Shown piece after piece: positions 44,945-57,296 of a stretch of DNA of 64,000 nucleotides (positions are counted from its first letter, which is position 1; each line of letters begins with the position of its first letter). The notes beneath the pieces were generated by a model. It was given only the letters and a program-made list of their open reading frames with translations. It made no database searches and was not told the origin of the DNA. Source of the DNA: Clusia tigrina. Its lineage: Eukaryota; Arthropoda; Insecta; Diptera; Clusiidae. The stretch lies in NCBI GenBank assembly GCA_920105625.2, contig OV050030.1, positions 97,233,152-97,297,151 of the forward strand. The letters run 5' to 3'. A program made the position numbers and the translations under genes.

Positions 44945-46482
44945 GATCTCCAAGGAAATATATTTGGAGATATTTGTGATCTTGATCAGGATGCGGCAAC
45001 AGCGATCCAGCAAGAAGATAAATTTGCCCGTGAATCTGTATAGTTGCAGACAAATATGTTAATTTCTGTATTTTATTTGCGAGATAATAAGTGTTAGATT
45101 GTTGGTGAACTAACCTTGAATGTGGGATTGTAATTATGTTCATTCACAATTTCCCCACCAAACGACGCCATTTGAAAACAATCGCTATACATCTTGGAAT
45201 TTTGTAAAAAATGATTCGAATTTGGTGATTCACCGTAAAGCAACGACCGCAATGGCTATGGTGGAGGAAGTAACTCTGGTAATTTCACTTTTCCGCTTGC
45301 GCAACACAATCCGGCTGGTTCTTTTGGAAATTTCAGTGCATCGCAATGCGGGCAAACGACAGACATCGAACCAAATCGAACTGATGCGTGCCCACCGTAT
45401 TCAATGTCCGGCTCATATCGAAAGGCTGCACGTTCGATATTCAAATTAGGCAATCGTTGTTGTTGCTGGCGTCTTCGGTGAGCAGCCAAACGTTGTTCTC
45501 TTGCTTCATGAATTTCCTGAGCACGAACTTGTCTTCTTCTCAATCGTTGTTACTCATTGTAAGCTTCGTGAGCCTCTTGTGATTGTCGCGCACGATGTTC
45601 AATCATTCCGATTCGAGCAGATTCCCTTGCAGTGGCATTTTCCTCTTCCGTACGACGTGCTGTATAATTACGTTGGTCCGTTGTAAGTCGGGAACGTCGA
45701 CCGATATTAGCGCGACCTCTTTGTGGCATCGTAACAAATTTCAATCTGTAATTGATCACTTTGTATGAAACACACATAAAGTTTTCAAGGAATATTTTTC
45801 AATAATTTACCTTTTGAATAGCCGAAATAAAGAAAGCAAACGACCGAAATTGAACGATTCAAATAATTTACAAATCAGCTGAAGAAATAACACAAATAAA
45901 TTCCAATGGAAATAAGGTTAGGTATTCACCAACAAACAAAAATAATGAACTCACTTTTTTTGTTTGAAATGCCAATAATTTCACTCAAAAACTAATGTTC
46001 CACAGATTTAAAATCAAATATTTCGTGAATGTAAACAATTTAACAATTTAATGTAATGAATTTAACTCGAGAAATCAATTAAAATTTGGAAAAATGTCAG
46101 AAAGTCAATTAACCATGTCCGCACTGTTCGAATAAACAAATCAGAAAGAACAAACAATATACGCAGCTGTCAAAATAAATAAGCGTCTACAGCTCCATCT
46201 GTTAAGTTATTGGAGTATCAGTCAGTGCTTACAACACCAATATGAAACTAAATGTGCGCGTGCAACACCACGCACATACAAAAAAAATGAGAACAAAAAG
46301 TGAGATTAGGTTTTTCTAATTTTCGAATTTTCCGATTTTTCCGAATGTTTTGAGATCGATAGATTTGCAAGAAACAATTGGAAAAAAAAATTTGAAAGAA
46401 AAAAAAATTTTGTATGGAAAAAAGTCCTTTTTGGAATTTTCAAATTTTCCGACTTTTCTTCAGGAAAAGTATAAGGTTTTTT
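44945..46482 (-). mobile_element. Helitron fragment H2
   Basis: H2 is about 98 percent identical by eye to 24846-26345 of H1 in the same orientation, including the 79-bp intron and both stop codons (45550-45552, 45256-45258). It lacks both Helitron termini. The left end joins G2 pol, the right end joins repeat R2. A small insertion (about 14 bp near 44999) is specific to H2. It is a fragment moved by rearrangement or duplication, not an independent transposition. Confidence 0.85.
45116..45729 (-). pseudogene. H2 copy of Helitron N-terminal region
   Basis: Same arrangement as 24999-25613: start MPQRGRANIGRRS at 45727-45729, charged helical region, Cys-rich CPHCDALKF element, with stops at 45550 and 45256. 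One residue in the helical region differs from H1 (QVRAQEI against QARAQEI). Confidence 0.8.
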
Positions 46483-48394
46483 ATACCCTTTACCTTTAAA
46501 AAAGGTAAATTGGGTATACTAACTTTTTGCTTTTGAGAGGGGTTGGAATTTCGAGAAGGAGGCGTGGTTGGTATGGACATATATATACAGATATGATCAG
46601 AATCACTTTCTAAGCAATTTTTATTTTGTCCGTCCGTCTGTCCGCATGTCCGTCTGTGGCCACTTTTTTTCTACACCGTTAGAGCTATCTTAATGAAACT
46701 TTGCAAAAGTATAGTCTGGACAAAGATACAGAACCAGATTGCTATATGGGCCGATTTGGACAAAGACCACGCCTACCTCCCATATAAGGAACTTTTTTCA
46801 CCTTTTTTAAAATGACTATAACTTCGGTCCGATTGATGGAATCGTGTCGCAATTTAACATTTATAGAGTTGTGGCTCCTACTAAAGACTGTGCGAAAAGT
46901 GGGCGGTATATATTAACTGTCACGCCCAGTTTTAACAAATATTCATAACTTAAGATCTGGTAGATATTTATGGACGAAATTTTACATGAAGAAACATGTG
47001 GACATTATAAAGCTACCTGCAACAAATGGGGCTGATCAGGCAAAAGGCACGCCCACTTTTGATATAGGGAACTTTCGGGTCTAAAATTAAAATTAGCCTA
47101 CCTATGCTCGTATTGATGCCAGCGGAATGAAAATTTGCAGAAACATACATGGGGTCCATAATAGAGTGTGTGCAGAATATGGAGATTATAATACAACTGC
47201 CACGCCCACAATTAGCCAAAAAAAACATTACTAGGTTCCTATGAAAGATTTTTCAACGAAATTTCACAGGAAGGTTGCGGGTACTAACATTAAACACCAC
47301 ACAAAAAATGGGCGTGTTATTTCTACAGCCACGCCCACTATTCACATATTATTATAACTTGCGACCTATACAATATTTTTGGACGAAATTTTATATTAGA
47401 AGGTATATGGACCCTACAAAGATATGTACAAGATTCGGAGTCGATCAGATGAAGGATACGCCTACCTCCCATATAATGAACTATGGGGACCCCACTTAAA
47501 GACAGTTACCCTATCTATGCTTCTAGTGATGATATATGAAAACAAATTGGTAGATGTATACACTGGGTCTGTACTAGCATGCATTCCAAATATATGCAGA
47601 TTATTACTGCTGCCACGCCCACAATTAGCCCAAAAGCTTTACTAGGTTCGTATTAAAGATTTTTCAACGAAATTTCACAGGAAGGTTTCGGGTACTAACA
47701 TTAAACACCACAAAAAAATGGGCGTGTTATTTTTACAGCCACGCTCACTATTGGCATATTATTATAACTTTCGACCTATACAATATTTTTGGACGAAATT
47801 TTATATTAGTACGTATATAGACCCAACCAAGCCATATACAAGATTCGGGGTCGATCAGATGAAGGATACGCCTGCCTCCCATATAATGAACTTTGGGGAC
47901 CCCATTTAAAGACAATTACCCTATCTATGCTTCTAGTGATGATATATGAAAAAAAATTTGGTAGATGTATACACTGGGTCTGTATTAGCATGCATTCCAA
48001 ATATGGGCAGATTATTGCTAATGCCACGCCCACAATTAACCAATAATCATAACTAGGTTCCTATTAAAGATTTCTCAACGAAATTTCACAGGAATTTTGC
48101 AGGTACTAAAATTAAACACCACACCAAAAATGAGCGTGTTATTTCTACAGCCACGCCCACTATTGACATATTATTATAACGTGCGACCTATACAATATTT
48201 TTGGACAAAATTTTATATTAGTGGTTATATTGAAAGCCATACACAAGAAATGGGGTCGAAATAATCATTTCAAGGTACCCTACCAAAAATAACCGTGAAT
48301 ATGCTCCTAATGATGATTTATGAAGAAAACATCCTCATTGTTGAACTCGCACGCACGAGAATAGGTAAAGGGTATTTCGAAGTCACTCTAACCC
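46483..48394. repeat. Repeat R2, second copy of R1
   Basis: Begins ATACCCTTTACCTTT and has the CCGTCTGT run at 46630-46656, then tandem units with ACTAGGTTC at about 47230, 47641 and 48053, again about 411 bp apart. It ends near GGTAAAGGGTATTTCG and ACCCGA. The start and end carry ACCCTTTACCT / AGGTAAAGGGT as short inverted termini. It is inserted between H2 and J2-C. Confidence 0.7.
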
Positions 48395-49028
48395 GAAATA
48401 TATGTACAATTTCATATATACTCGTATGCTAGTCGCATTCATTTTTGTTTCTGGTGGGTGTGTGAGTCGTTATTTTCTCAAGATCCGAATGAACTTTTCG
48501 TGGACATCCCTGATCTAAACCTACCTTACCCCAAATTTTTGAATTTCTCTAGAGTGCGGTCGAATTTCGTCCGCTGTTTTCCTCTAGTTTTCATTTTTCA
48601 GAAGTTGATAATTCAAAATAACATTGGGCCAAAAAGTCGTGTAGGTTTAACATACTTCTGAGTTCTATGTGTAGGTGGGAAGGTAGACTGAATGTTACGC
48701 CCAAAGTGTTCACCAACCAATTAAATAAATATTGTTTAGATCTCGATATGCATATAGTCTTATAATATATATAACTATAGCACACCCTAACAACTCGTAG
48801 AATTATTGATGTCCGTACAGTGTGTCAACAACACCAAAATGAACTGCCAACTAAACACAGCCTCACTTCACCTAACTTGGCGTATGCATAAGTGGCAGCC
48901 GGTAATCCCTCATCCAACCGCTACAGTTGACAACAATGGCATGTCTGAAATATAGAATTTGCTGAAACAATTAGACTCACAAATGTCTACCATGATAAAT
49001 ATTATCAATATGCTGATCACTAAATTGA

Positions 49029-49316
49029 ATGAACAAGGAAAGTAATTTGAAAGTAAATCTCTGGAATGTTAATGGACTCAGTCAACATATTTTTGAACTT
49101 AGGAATTTTATTCACGTTAACCAAGTAGACATACTGTTAATATCTGAGTCGCATTTTACAGAAAAAAGCTTTATAAAAATTACAAATTACTCAATTTATC
49201 ATATAAGTCATCCTGACAACAGAACTCGAGGTGATACTGCAATAATTATAAATAATAAAATGAAGTGCATTGGAAAGGAAAATATAACACAAACTACCTT
49301 CAGGCTACAAAAGTAA
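49029..49316 (+). pseudogene. J2-C endonuclease N-terminal fragment
   Basis: The frame encodes the first part of the jockey endonuclease: LKVNLWNVNGLSQHI (the catalytic Asn segment), QVDILLISESHFTEKS (catalytic Glu) and GDTAIIINNKMKC. It then hits a stop. J2-A has the same region at 19304-19495. Confidence 0.75.
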
Positions 49317-49399
49317 CGCGATTGTATTGCCACATCAAAGCATGTTGTATCATATCAAAGCCGTTTGTATTGACATATCAAAGCACTCCCCTAACATAT

Positions 49400-50024
49400 T
49401 GTTACGAAATTGCCCTCTTGACAATTTACTCTGTTACAAAATTGCCCTCCTGACAATTTCTCTAACTCTCTGTACTCGGACTCGTACCACTGGATTGTGT
49501 AGTAATCAAACAATCGCTGGTTAAATTAAAATAATTAGCTTTATTTAATTATTGCTATTTATACATTTAATATTAGGCTTAAAGCTTCCTTAGTTATTAT
49601 TTGCACCTTATTTCACAAACCATTAGTCACTTTATTTAATAAGTAATTTCATCACTTTATTATATAATGAATTTCATCACTTTGCAAAATTACAAATACT
49701 GCCAATACTGCTGCTTCGATTAAAATGCCTGCTGTACACACTTTTACGATCTCTGATCTACTGTGTTCCACTTTGAACAGTCTTGTCGCTTTTATAGTTT
49801 TCGAATGGTTGGTGTAGAAACTTCCACGCTATTCTCGTATATTCTAGAAGCTTCTATCCTCTTCGACAGAAGTCGAGAATATTCTTTTTGATATTACCGA
49901 CAGATGGTTCTTGAATAAGCTTTTATTCGAGTAGTTCGCATCTTGACTCACAGGGGGCACTCATTCTCCAGATGGGATCCTAAAAATATGCTATCCCGTT
50001 TCACTGATATGCTATCACGTTTCA
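49400..50024 (-). repeat. G3 3' LTR
   Basis: Sense start TGAAACGTGATAGC with the short duplicated TGAAACGGGATAGC block also found in G2's 5' LTR; preceded in sense by a GCGGAGGGCAG polypurine run. Confidence 0.88.
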
Positions 50025-50035
50025 CTGCCCTCCGC

Positions 50036-50580
50036 TTAATCTTGTTCGTCCCGAACAAGGATAATATTGCAACCTTTATAAGGAGATAACCTCTCTAAAT
50101 GAACGACTTTCATTTTGCTCCTGGCATTTCTCGCCAACTGGATACGGTATACTACATCGTTGAGCCGCTTTATCACCTTATAAGGGCCTTCCCAGTATGT
50201 TTGCAGTTTTGGCGATAATCCCTTTTTCCTTTGCGGATTATGAAGCATAAGTAGCTGCCCTTCCTGAAATCCCTTGGAGTTTGCTCGTAGATCATATCTG
50301 GCTTTCATTTTATCACTCATCAGTTGTGTGCGCTTTCTGATGGTTCCATGAATTTCATTCAGCTGTCTTCGTTTGTCAGCTACATAACTGCTACATGAAA
50401 CTTCCGTAGATGAGTAGGCACCGAATTTCAGATCTGCAGGCAATCTTATGTCACAACCGAAAATAGCCTTAGCTGGTGTTGTAGATGTTGTATCGTGAGT
50501 TGCCGATCGGTATGCCATTAAGAAGAGGGGTATGTGTTGGTCCCAATCTTTCCTTGATCCGAGTGTAACTCGAGGGGAGC
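50036..50580 (-). pseudogene. pol: G3 integrase C-terminal part
   Basis: In a different frame from the main pol, this piece reads KDWDQHIPLFLMAYRSATH, the end of the integrase core, then the GPY/F-type segment YWEGPYKVIKRLND and the terminal SPYKGCNIILVRDEQ. The residues between the second core Asp and this segment, including the catalytic Glu, are deleted. Confidence 0.8.
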
Positions 50581-53421
50581 TCCGAATCTGCAGACCCAAT
50601 TATTGATAAATGCATCTGCAACGGTCTTAGCTTCTTGATCGGGAATGGGGTATACTTCTGGCCATTTACTAAAATAGTCGATTACGACGAGAACATATTT
50701 GTTGCCGGAATCACTAATTGGAAACGGACCTGCTATGTCCATTGCAATACGCTCAAATGGCGCTCCCACGTTGTATAAATGCATCTTCCCCTGACTGCGA
50801 CGGCTCGGTCCCTTGGCAGCTGTACACTTTTCACAAGCACTAATCCAGTCAACTACCGATTGCTGGCAACCAACCCAATAAAATCGTGTTTTAATTTTCT
50901 CGACTGTTTTTGTTATTCCCAAATGCCCTCCGCTTGGCCCACTATGGTATTCCTTGAGAATTTCGCTTATTCTTGCCTTGGGTACCACAATCAAGTTCTT
51001 CGTGGTTTTTCCATCTTCGCTCTCCCACAGGCGGAATAGGCATCCATCTTGCAGCTTTAAGCTATTCCATTGAGCCCAATATGCTTTAGTTATGGGGCTT
51101 TCAGTCGAGATTACGTTCCAATCAGGCCGTTTTCCTTCATTCTTACTTGATACGATTTTTGCCAAATCTGGGTCATTTCGTTGTTCTTCTTTTATCTTTT
51201 CCGCTGTCCATTCATCGTCTGGTAAAACAGCCATTAAGCGCACATCGACTACTCCTTCTTTCCCTTCAGCTTTAGAACAGTGCTTACATTCCATACTGCA
51301 AGGACGTCGTGATAGTGCATCAGAATTCCCGTGGTTTCCGCCTCTGCGATGTTCTATTGTGAAATCGTAGCTTTGGAGTCTCTCAATCCATCTCGCAACC
51401 TGACCTTCGGGATTTTTGAACTGTAATAGCCAGCGCAGAGCAGCGTGATCCGTTCTCACCAAGAACTTTTGTCCATACAAGTACTTGTTAAAGTGCTTCA
51501 CGCACTGCATAACCGCCAAAAGTTCTCTCCGTGTTACACAGTAATTTCGCTCTGGCTTTGATAAGATCTTGCTGAAGTAGGCTATTACTCTTTCATGTCC
51601 GTCAATAACTTGCGACAGGACACCTCCAATCCCGAATCCACTTGCATCTGTATCCAAAATAAATTTTTCGCCAGGTATTGGATACGCAAGGATCGGAGCT
51701 GTACACAATAGCTCTTTCAATCTGTTGAATGCCTTATCTTGTTCGCTTTTCCACTCAAAAGGACAATTTTTCCTCGTTAATGCATGCAGACTACCAGCCA
51801 CGTCTGCAAAGCCTGGAACAAAGCGTCTGTAATAGGTGCAAAGACCCAAGAAGCTGCGTAGCTCATGCAGACTAGTTGGTCTTGGCCACTCCCTTACTGA
51901 GTCTATCTTATCTGGATCTGTGTGTACTCCTTCAGGTGTGACTTTATGTCCAAGGTACTTGACTTCTTTCTTGAAGAACGAGCATTTCTTTGCGCTCAGC
52001 TTCAACCCTGAAGCTCCTAATCGCATCAATACTTCTTCCAAATTCTTCAAGTGGTCCTCGAAGTCCTTTCCCATAACGATGATATCATCTAGGTACACCA
52101 GACACGTTTTCCAGTGGAGGCCCTTTAGCACATGTTCCATTAGGCGTTCAAATGTAGCTGGAGCATTACACAGTCCGAATGGCATTACCAAAAATTGCCA
52201 TAGTCCATCACCGGCGCTGAATGCTGTCTTTTCCTTGTCTTGGTGGTCTACTGCCACTTGCCAATATCCGCTTTGTAAATCCAGCGTTGAGAACCAATTT
52301 GAACCAGAAAGTGTGTCCAACGTATCGTCGATACGAGGTAATGGATAACTATCTTTCTTCGTTACCTCATTTAGTTTACGATAATCTACACAGAAACGTG
52401 TGGAGCCATCCTTCTTCTTGACTAATACCACTGGAGAACTCCAGGGGCTCGCTGATGGCTCTATGACGTTGTTCTGATGCATTTCCTTCAGCAATACATT
52501 CACCTCTTCTCTCTTTGCCAGAGGTACTCTTCTTGACGCTTGACGAATGGGTTTGGCATCACCAGAGTTGATTGTGTGTTTCACCATCTTTGTTCTGCCT
52601 TCGTTTTTACCCTTTTCAGCAAATACTGACCAATGTCTTGCCAAAAGTTGGCTGGCAGTCTTCCTCTCCTCTGTGGATAAGTCTTTGCTCCATTCTTTCG
52701 TGAGATCGTCGAGTACCTTTTTATCAGCTGGTATCTTCATTTTTGTGTCTCGCGGCTGGCTTTCACAGTTTACAATTGCCGAAATTGCCCGGCAATTTCC
52801 AATTATCTGTCCTTTCTCTATGGTTTTAGCGGAATTTGCAAGATTGACCACTCTTACTGGCACTATTCTGTTCTGCTGTTCTTCTACGAGGGTTTTTCCA
52901 ATTATGATGTCATCCAGTGCGAATTTTTCATCAGTCTCCACAACCCACAACTTGTTCTTCTCCACATCTCCGTCCATTTTGGCCCATATGACTGCCTCTG
53001 ACTTTGCTGGGATTTTTGTCCGCCGCGATACAATGGCTTGTCGGATACCTCCATACTTATCCTCACCAACGGATAACGGTATTTCGGTGTTCGCATACTT
53101 CAACATTCGGCATTTCAAATCTAAGGTGAATCCATTCCGAATCATAAAATCCACACCTAATATTAATTCGTCCACAATATCCGCAACTACAAACTCGTGC
53201 GTCACTGTTGTGGTGCCGATAGTTATTTTCCGTGTAACTTTTCCCAGTACCGGTGCATCATCTCCAGTTGCCGTACGCAATCTTATTCCCAGAAGCGGCT
53301 CGATTCCCCGAACGAGATCCCTTCTAATTATGGAATGTGATGGGTCCGTATCCAATCTTACCACGATTTTTCTTCCATTTACTACGCTGTCGACAGTTAG
53401 GCTGTTGATTTTCCGTGCCAT
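50518..53421 (-). pseudogene. pol: G3 pol: protease, RT, RNase H, integrase start
   Basis: A single open frame of 967 codons. The protease has DTDP in place of DTGA. RT motifs are complete: DYRKLNEVTKKDSYPLP, VMPFGLCNAPATF, YLDDIIVMG. RNase H (FILDTDASGFGIGGVLSQ, VRTDHAALRWLL) and the integrase HHCC module (HSGPSGGHLG, CEKCTAAKG) follow. The core reads IAMDIAGPF and LHSDQG and then breaks: a deletion removes the Glu-bearing part and shifts the frame. It is the longest intact polymerase of the family here. Confidence 0.88.
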
Positions 53422-53489
53422 CTGAGAAACGAAGATTCTGGGGCTACATGTTGTGGGAGTCAGATCAAGCCCCTCGAGACTGACTCCAT

Positions 53490-54877
53490 CTAGTTTGTCG
53501 ACGGCTTGTCAACATTTTCTGATTCCCCACTTTGGAATCTGACTTGCTTTGGTGGTCTTACCGGTGAGCGTGATCTAGAACGTTTCCGTCTCGATTGGCA
53601 ATTACGGGCCATGTGTCCGACCTCTCCGCAGGTGAAGCATTTGCCGGTGAAACTTTGGCCGCTTTCAACTTGTACCTGACGGGCTCTGTATACCGGCTGG
53701 CACACCAAGGCTGCTGTCTCTGAAGATAAAGCGCTAGCTACTGTCTCCATATATGTAGCTTTCGGATTAGTTATTGCAGAACGCTTTATTATACACCTCT
53801 CAGTGATCTCTCCTGGGTAGGCAAGATGAGCCAACCGTTCCACTTCCGCCGTAAACTGTTGTAGAGACTCACCACTCTTCTGTACCCGTGTTCGTAGCTC
53901 TACTTGGTACATCTGCTTCCGGTGTTCACTACCATACTTGCGCTGAACGGCATTCATTAAGCTTTCATAGCAGTCTCGCTCACTTTCTGAGATAGTTTGA
54001 AGCACATCAGCGGCAGCACCTTTCAATGAAACGGTTAATGCAGCCACTTTTTCGCGAGCACTCCAACCATTTGTGCTAGCGGTACTCTCAAACTGCATTC
54101 TGAAGACACTAAATGTGGTGGTTCCATCATAGGTAGGAGGCTTCAGTTTTATTGAGGATAAAGCTGGCACAGGCAATGCACCTTCCTGTAGTAGGTGAAT
54201 TCTTTGCTCTAATTCGTTCTGCTTTTGCTCGTTCGCAATGAATTTTTGTTCTACAGATTTTTCGAACGATTCCTGCCGTGTCTCAATTTCACAAACCTTC
54301 CTGTCTACCATTTCGGACATTTCTTTCATCACTGTGAGTTTTGTTCCGCTAATAGAGCAAGTCTTATTTCACTCTGCTGTAACTGTTCTTTGACATCCTC
54401 TCTGACAGCTTGGGCATTTTGTTGTAATCGCTCCTGTATCCTCTCATCGACTGCTTACTTGAGGGATTCGGCACTCTTTTCAACGTCCTGTTTGACGGAT
54501 GCGACACTCTTTTCGACGGTTTGAGCATTTTGCTGTAATTGATGCTGCATCCTCTCTTCGGCTGCTTGAGAATTTTGTTGTAACTGCTGCTGCATCTATT
54601 CATGTCGCTTCTGCATATCCTATTTGAAGGATTGCATTATCCCGATGAGTACGCTCATGTCAAAGTTACCCGTGTTAGTTTCTGGGGGTGTTTCTTCGTG
54701 TCGAGATGTCGTTGGCTCTTCACATTGGAATTCATGCTCATCGACATCTATCCCCTGCTCCTCTAAAGCACTTCTTAGTCTCACTTGCAGCTCCGCTTTA
54801 AGCCCTTGTGTTTGCAAATTTAAACGCTCAAGCTCCTTCTTGAGCTGCTCCAATCTCAGTTTTTCGAGTTTAACCAT
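53490..54877 (-). pseudogene. gag: G3 gag, frameshifted
   Basis: The SAP-like N-terminus (MVKLEKLRLEQLKKEL, start 54875-54877) is open to 54620, the Q-rich coiled-coil part is shifted and has several stops (54603-54364), and a 280-codon frame (54332-53490) holds the capsid-like domain, the CCHC knuckle and basic tail. The C-terminal half is nearly identical to G2, including the deletion after YPGEITE; the N-terminal half is closer to G1. Confidence 0.82.
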
Positions 54878-54916
54878 TGTTTATTACAGATACACATTCC
54901 CACTTCTGACACCAAC

Positions 54917-55529
54917 TGTTACGAAATTGCCCTCTTGACAATTTACTCTGTTACAAAATTGCCCTCCTGACAATTTCTCTAACTCTCTGTACTCGGACTC
55001 GTACCACTGGATTGTGTAGTAATCAAACAATCGCTGGTTAAATTAAAATAATTAGCTTTATTTAATTATTGCTATTTACACATTTAATATTAGGCTTAAA
55101 GTTTACTTAGTAATTATTTGCACTTTATTTCACAAACCATTAGTCACTTTATTTAATAAGTAATTTCATCACTTTATTTAATAATAAATTTCATCACTTT
55201 GCACAATTACAAATACTGCTGCTTTGATTATAATGCTAGATGCACACACTGTTACGGTCTCTGATCTACTGCATTCGACTTTGAACAGTCTTGTCGCTTT
55301 TATAGTTTTCGAAAGGTTGGAGTAGGAAATTCTACGCCATTTTCGTATTTTCTAGAATTTTCGATCCATTTCGACAGAAGTCGAGAATATTCTTTTTGAT
55401 ATTACCGACAGATGGTTCTTGAATAAGCTTTTATTCGAATAGTTCGCATCTTGACTCACAGGGGGCACTCATTCTCCAGATGGGATCCTAAAAGTATGCA
55501 ATCCCTTTTCACTGAGCTATCACGTTTCA
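54917..55529 (-). repeat. G3 5' LTR
   Basis: 613 bp, clearly diverged from the 3' LTR and from the LTRs of G1 and G2 (for example around 55203-55265 and 55312-55375). A primer site reading TTGGTGTCAGAAGTGGG lies at 54899-54915. Confidence 0.88.
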
Positions 55530-55699
55530 ATATTATAGATTATTAAACACTCTCCTAACATATTATAGATTATTATTACACATATTCATAATAAACTTAC
55601 GGACTGGAATCATTTTCGAACAATTTTGGAATAATGACTTGACATAAACATCTCATTGAAAAACTATGAAGAAATTGACAGAGCAGTAGTATGCATAAG

Positions 55700-57195
55700 C
55701 GATAATATAATTTGCGCAGCAACTAGTTCTACCAGCAACAAAAGTACGAAATTCCCACAGCAATCAAGAAAATCATCAGAAAGAAGAGGAAACTGAGAAG
55801 ACGATGGCAGTTCTCACGGTTACCAGTGGATAAGACAAGAGATTTAAAAGAAATGTTAGAACTTGACAAAGATGAAAAATTATAAAAGAAACTTACTAAT
55901 TTAGAACCCACAAGGACTACTCTTTGTGGAACGCCACCAAAAAAAATTTGCAAATGCAATTTTATATCATCCGACACTTAAAACTTCAGACAACATGTGG
56001 GTTCGGACTTATATATATAAAACAAAAGTATTGAAAGATCCACTTCCAATAAATATTTACAAATGAAATTAATGAAATATTGAATGAACAATTGTCGCAG
56101 CTGACCCACCAAACAATAAAAATATAGCAATCAAAAGAGTATCTATCAACACAAAAATTAAAAGTAAAAATCCTGGATATTCACATAAAATTCTAAAAGA
56201 ACTGTTGACAAAGTAGTTACATACACCTGGAATTTCTTTTAAGTGTAAAGCGTGGAAACTTCCCGAAACTATTGCCATTCCGAAAACAAATAGCTGACGC
56301 CAACTCTATAAATAATTTTTTTAACATTGGTGTTTGATCGTCTGGAGCCTATCTTAGGAAGCCGAAACATAATTCCTTGCCATCAGTTCGAATGCAGATA
56401 TAAACACCCCACAATTCAGCAAGTTCATAGAATAAAGCATAAAATAGCAACTGAAATTGACAATATAATTACCTGCGTGTCAGTATACCTTGATTTTGCA
56501 AAGCCATTTGATAGCGTATGGCACAAAGGACTACTGCACAAGCTAAGACAATACCTTCTACTAGACTTCTACTTACTTCTAAAAAGCGGCATACAAAACA
56601 GATATTTCTATGTCAAGTATGCTGAGGAAAGCTCCAATATTACATTATTAGTACCACAAGATAATGTATTAGGACCAACACTATATGTCTTACATACAGC
56701 TAACATCCCTATACCTATATCAGATGACGACATGATAGCAACATTCGCTGTCGATACTGTTCTGCTTGTATCACACCAAGATTTGGCTATAGCTGCAAAA
56801 AATCTCCAACAAATACCTGACAAAACTTTACCTTAGTTTGGAAAATGGAAAATCAAAATAAATGGCGATGAGACGTTCCAAGTCATTTACACTAATAGGA
56901 GGACTAAGTCAGTGCATTTAACCATAAATAATGAGCAGATTAAGATTGACAATAAAGCTAAATACCTCGGTATGCCAATTGATGCCAAACTATTATGGAA
57001 AGAGCACATCATACAAAAGAGGAAGGAAGTAAAAAAAATAGATTCAGACAACTGTACTGGCTGTTAGGGAAACAATCGAATCTTTCGCTATTAAATAAAA
57101 TCGTGATCTACAAGACAATAATCAAGCCTACATGGAGGTACGGAATAGAAATATGGGGCACTGAAAGCAGATCTAACAGAAATACTTTACAAAGG
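55700..57195 (+). pseudogene. J2-C pre-RT and reverse transcriptase
   Basis: Pre-RT remnants (LKTSDNMWVR near 55977-56006) are followed by RT in 56327-56836: RNIIPCHQFECRYKH, VYLDFAKPFDSVWHKG, VPQDNVLGPTLY and TFAVDTVLLV (56740-56769). The catalytic motif should read FADDT; Val replaces the first Asp, so the enzyme was inactive. The Gly of PQG is also changed. The thumb continues in 56995-57190 (LYWLLGKQSNLSLLNK, WRYGIEIWG). Confidence 0.82.
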
Positions 57196-57296
57196 TTTTT
57201 TTTATATGAAGATTTTTTTTGTAACGAATTTATTGACAAGACAAGTTACAACAGTAGTTGAAATTGCGTATGTGGTAATGCCACCGTAATAATTTT

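Larger units (their letters stand above)
49400..55529 (-). mobile_element. G3, full-length Ty3/gypsy element
   Basis: 6.1 kb with LTRs of 625 bp (left, 3') and 613 bp (right, 5') and an ATAT duplication. It has gag with frameshifts, a long open pol and an integrase core deletion. The two LTRs differ in dozens of positions, unlike G1's, so it is either old or a recombinant. No env is present. Confidence 0.9.
48395..57195 (+). mobile_element. Jockey J2-C, split by G3
   Basis: The 5' part (48395-49399) and the 3' part (55530-57195) flank G3 with an ATAT duplication. It is the most complete J2 copy: 5' region, endonuclease start, pre-RT, RT and thumb. It ends within the thumb region where TTTTTTTTATATG begins. 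Reading frames are broken throughout. Confidence 0.78.

Noticed and set aside
44945..45043. Continuation of G2 pol to the stop at 45043
   Set aside because: From 44945 the DNA matches Helitron H1 (24846 onward), so these codons are a chance extension.
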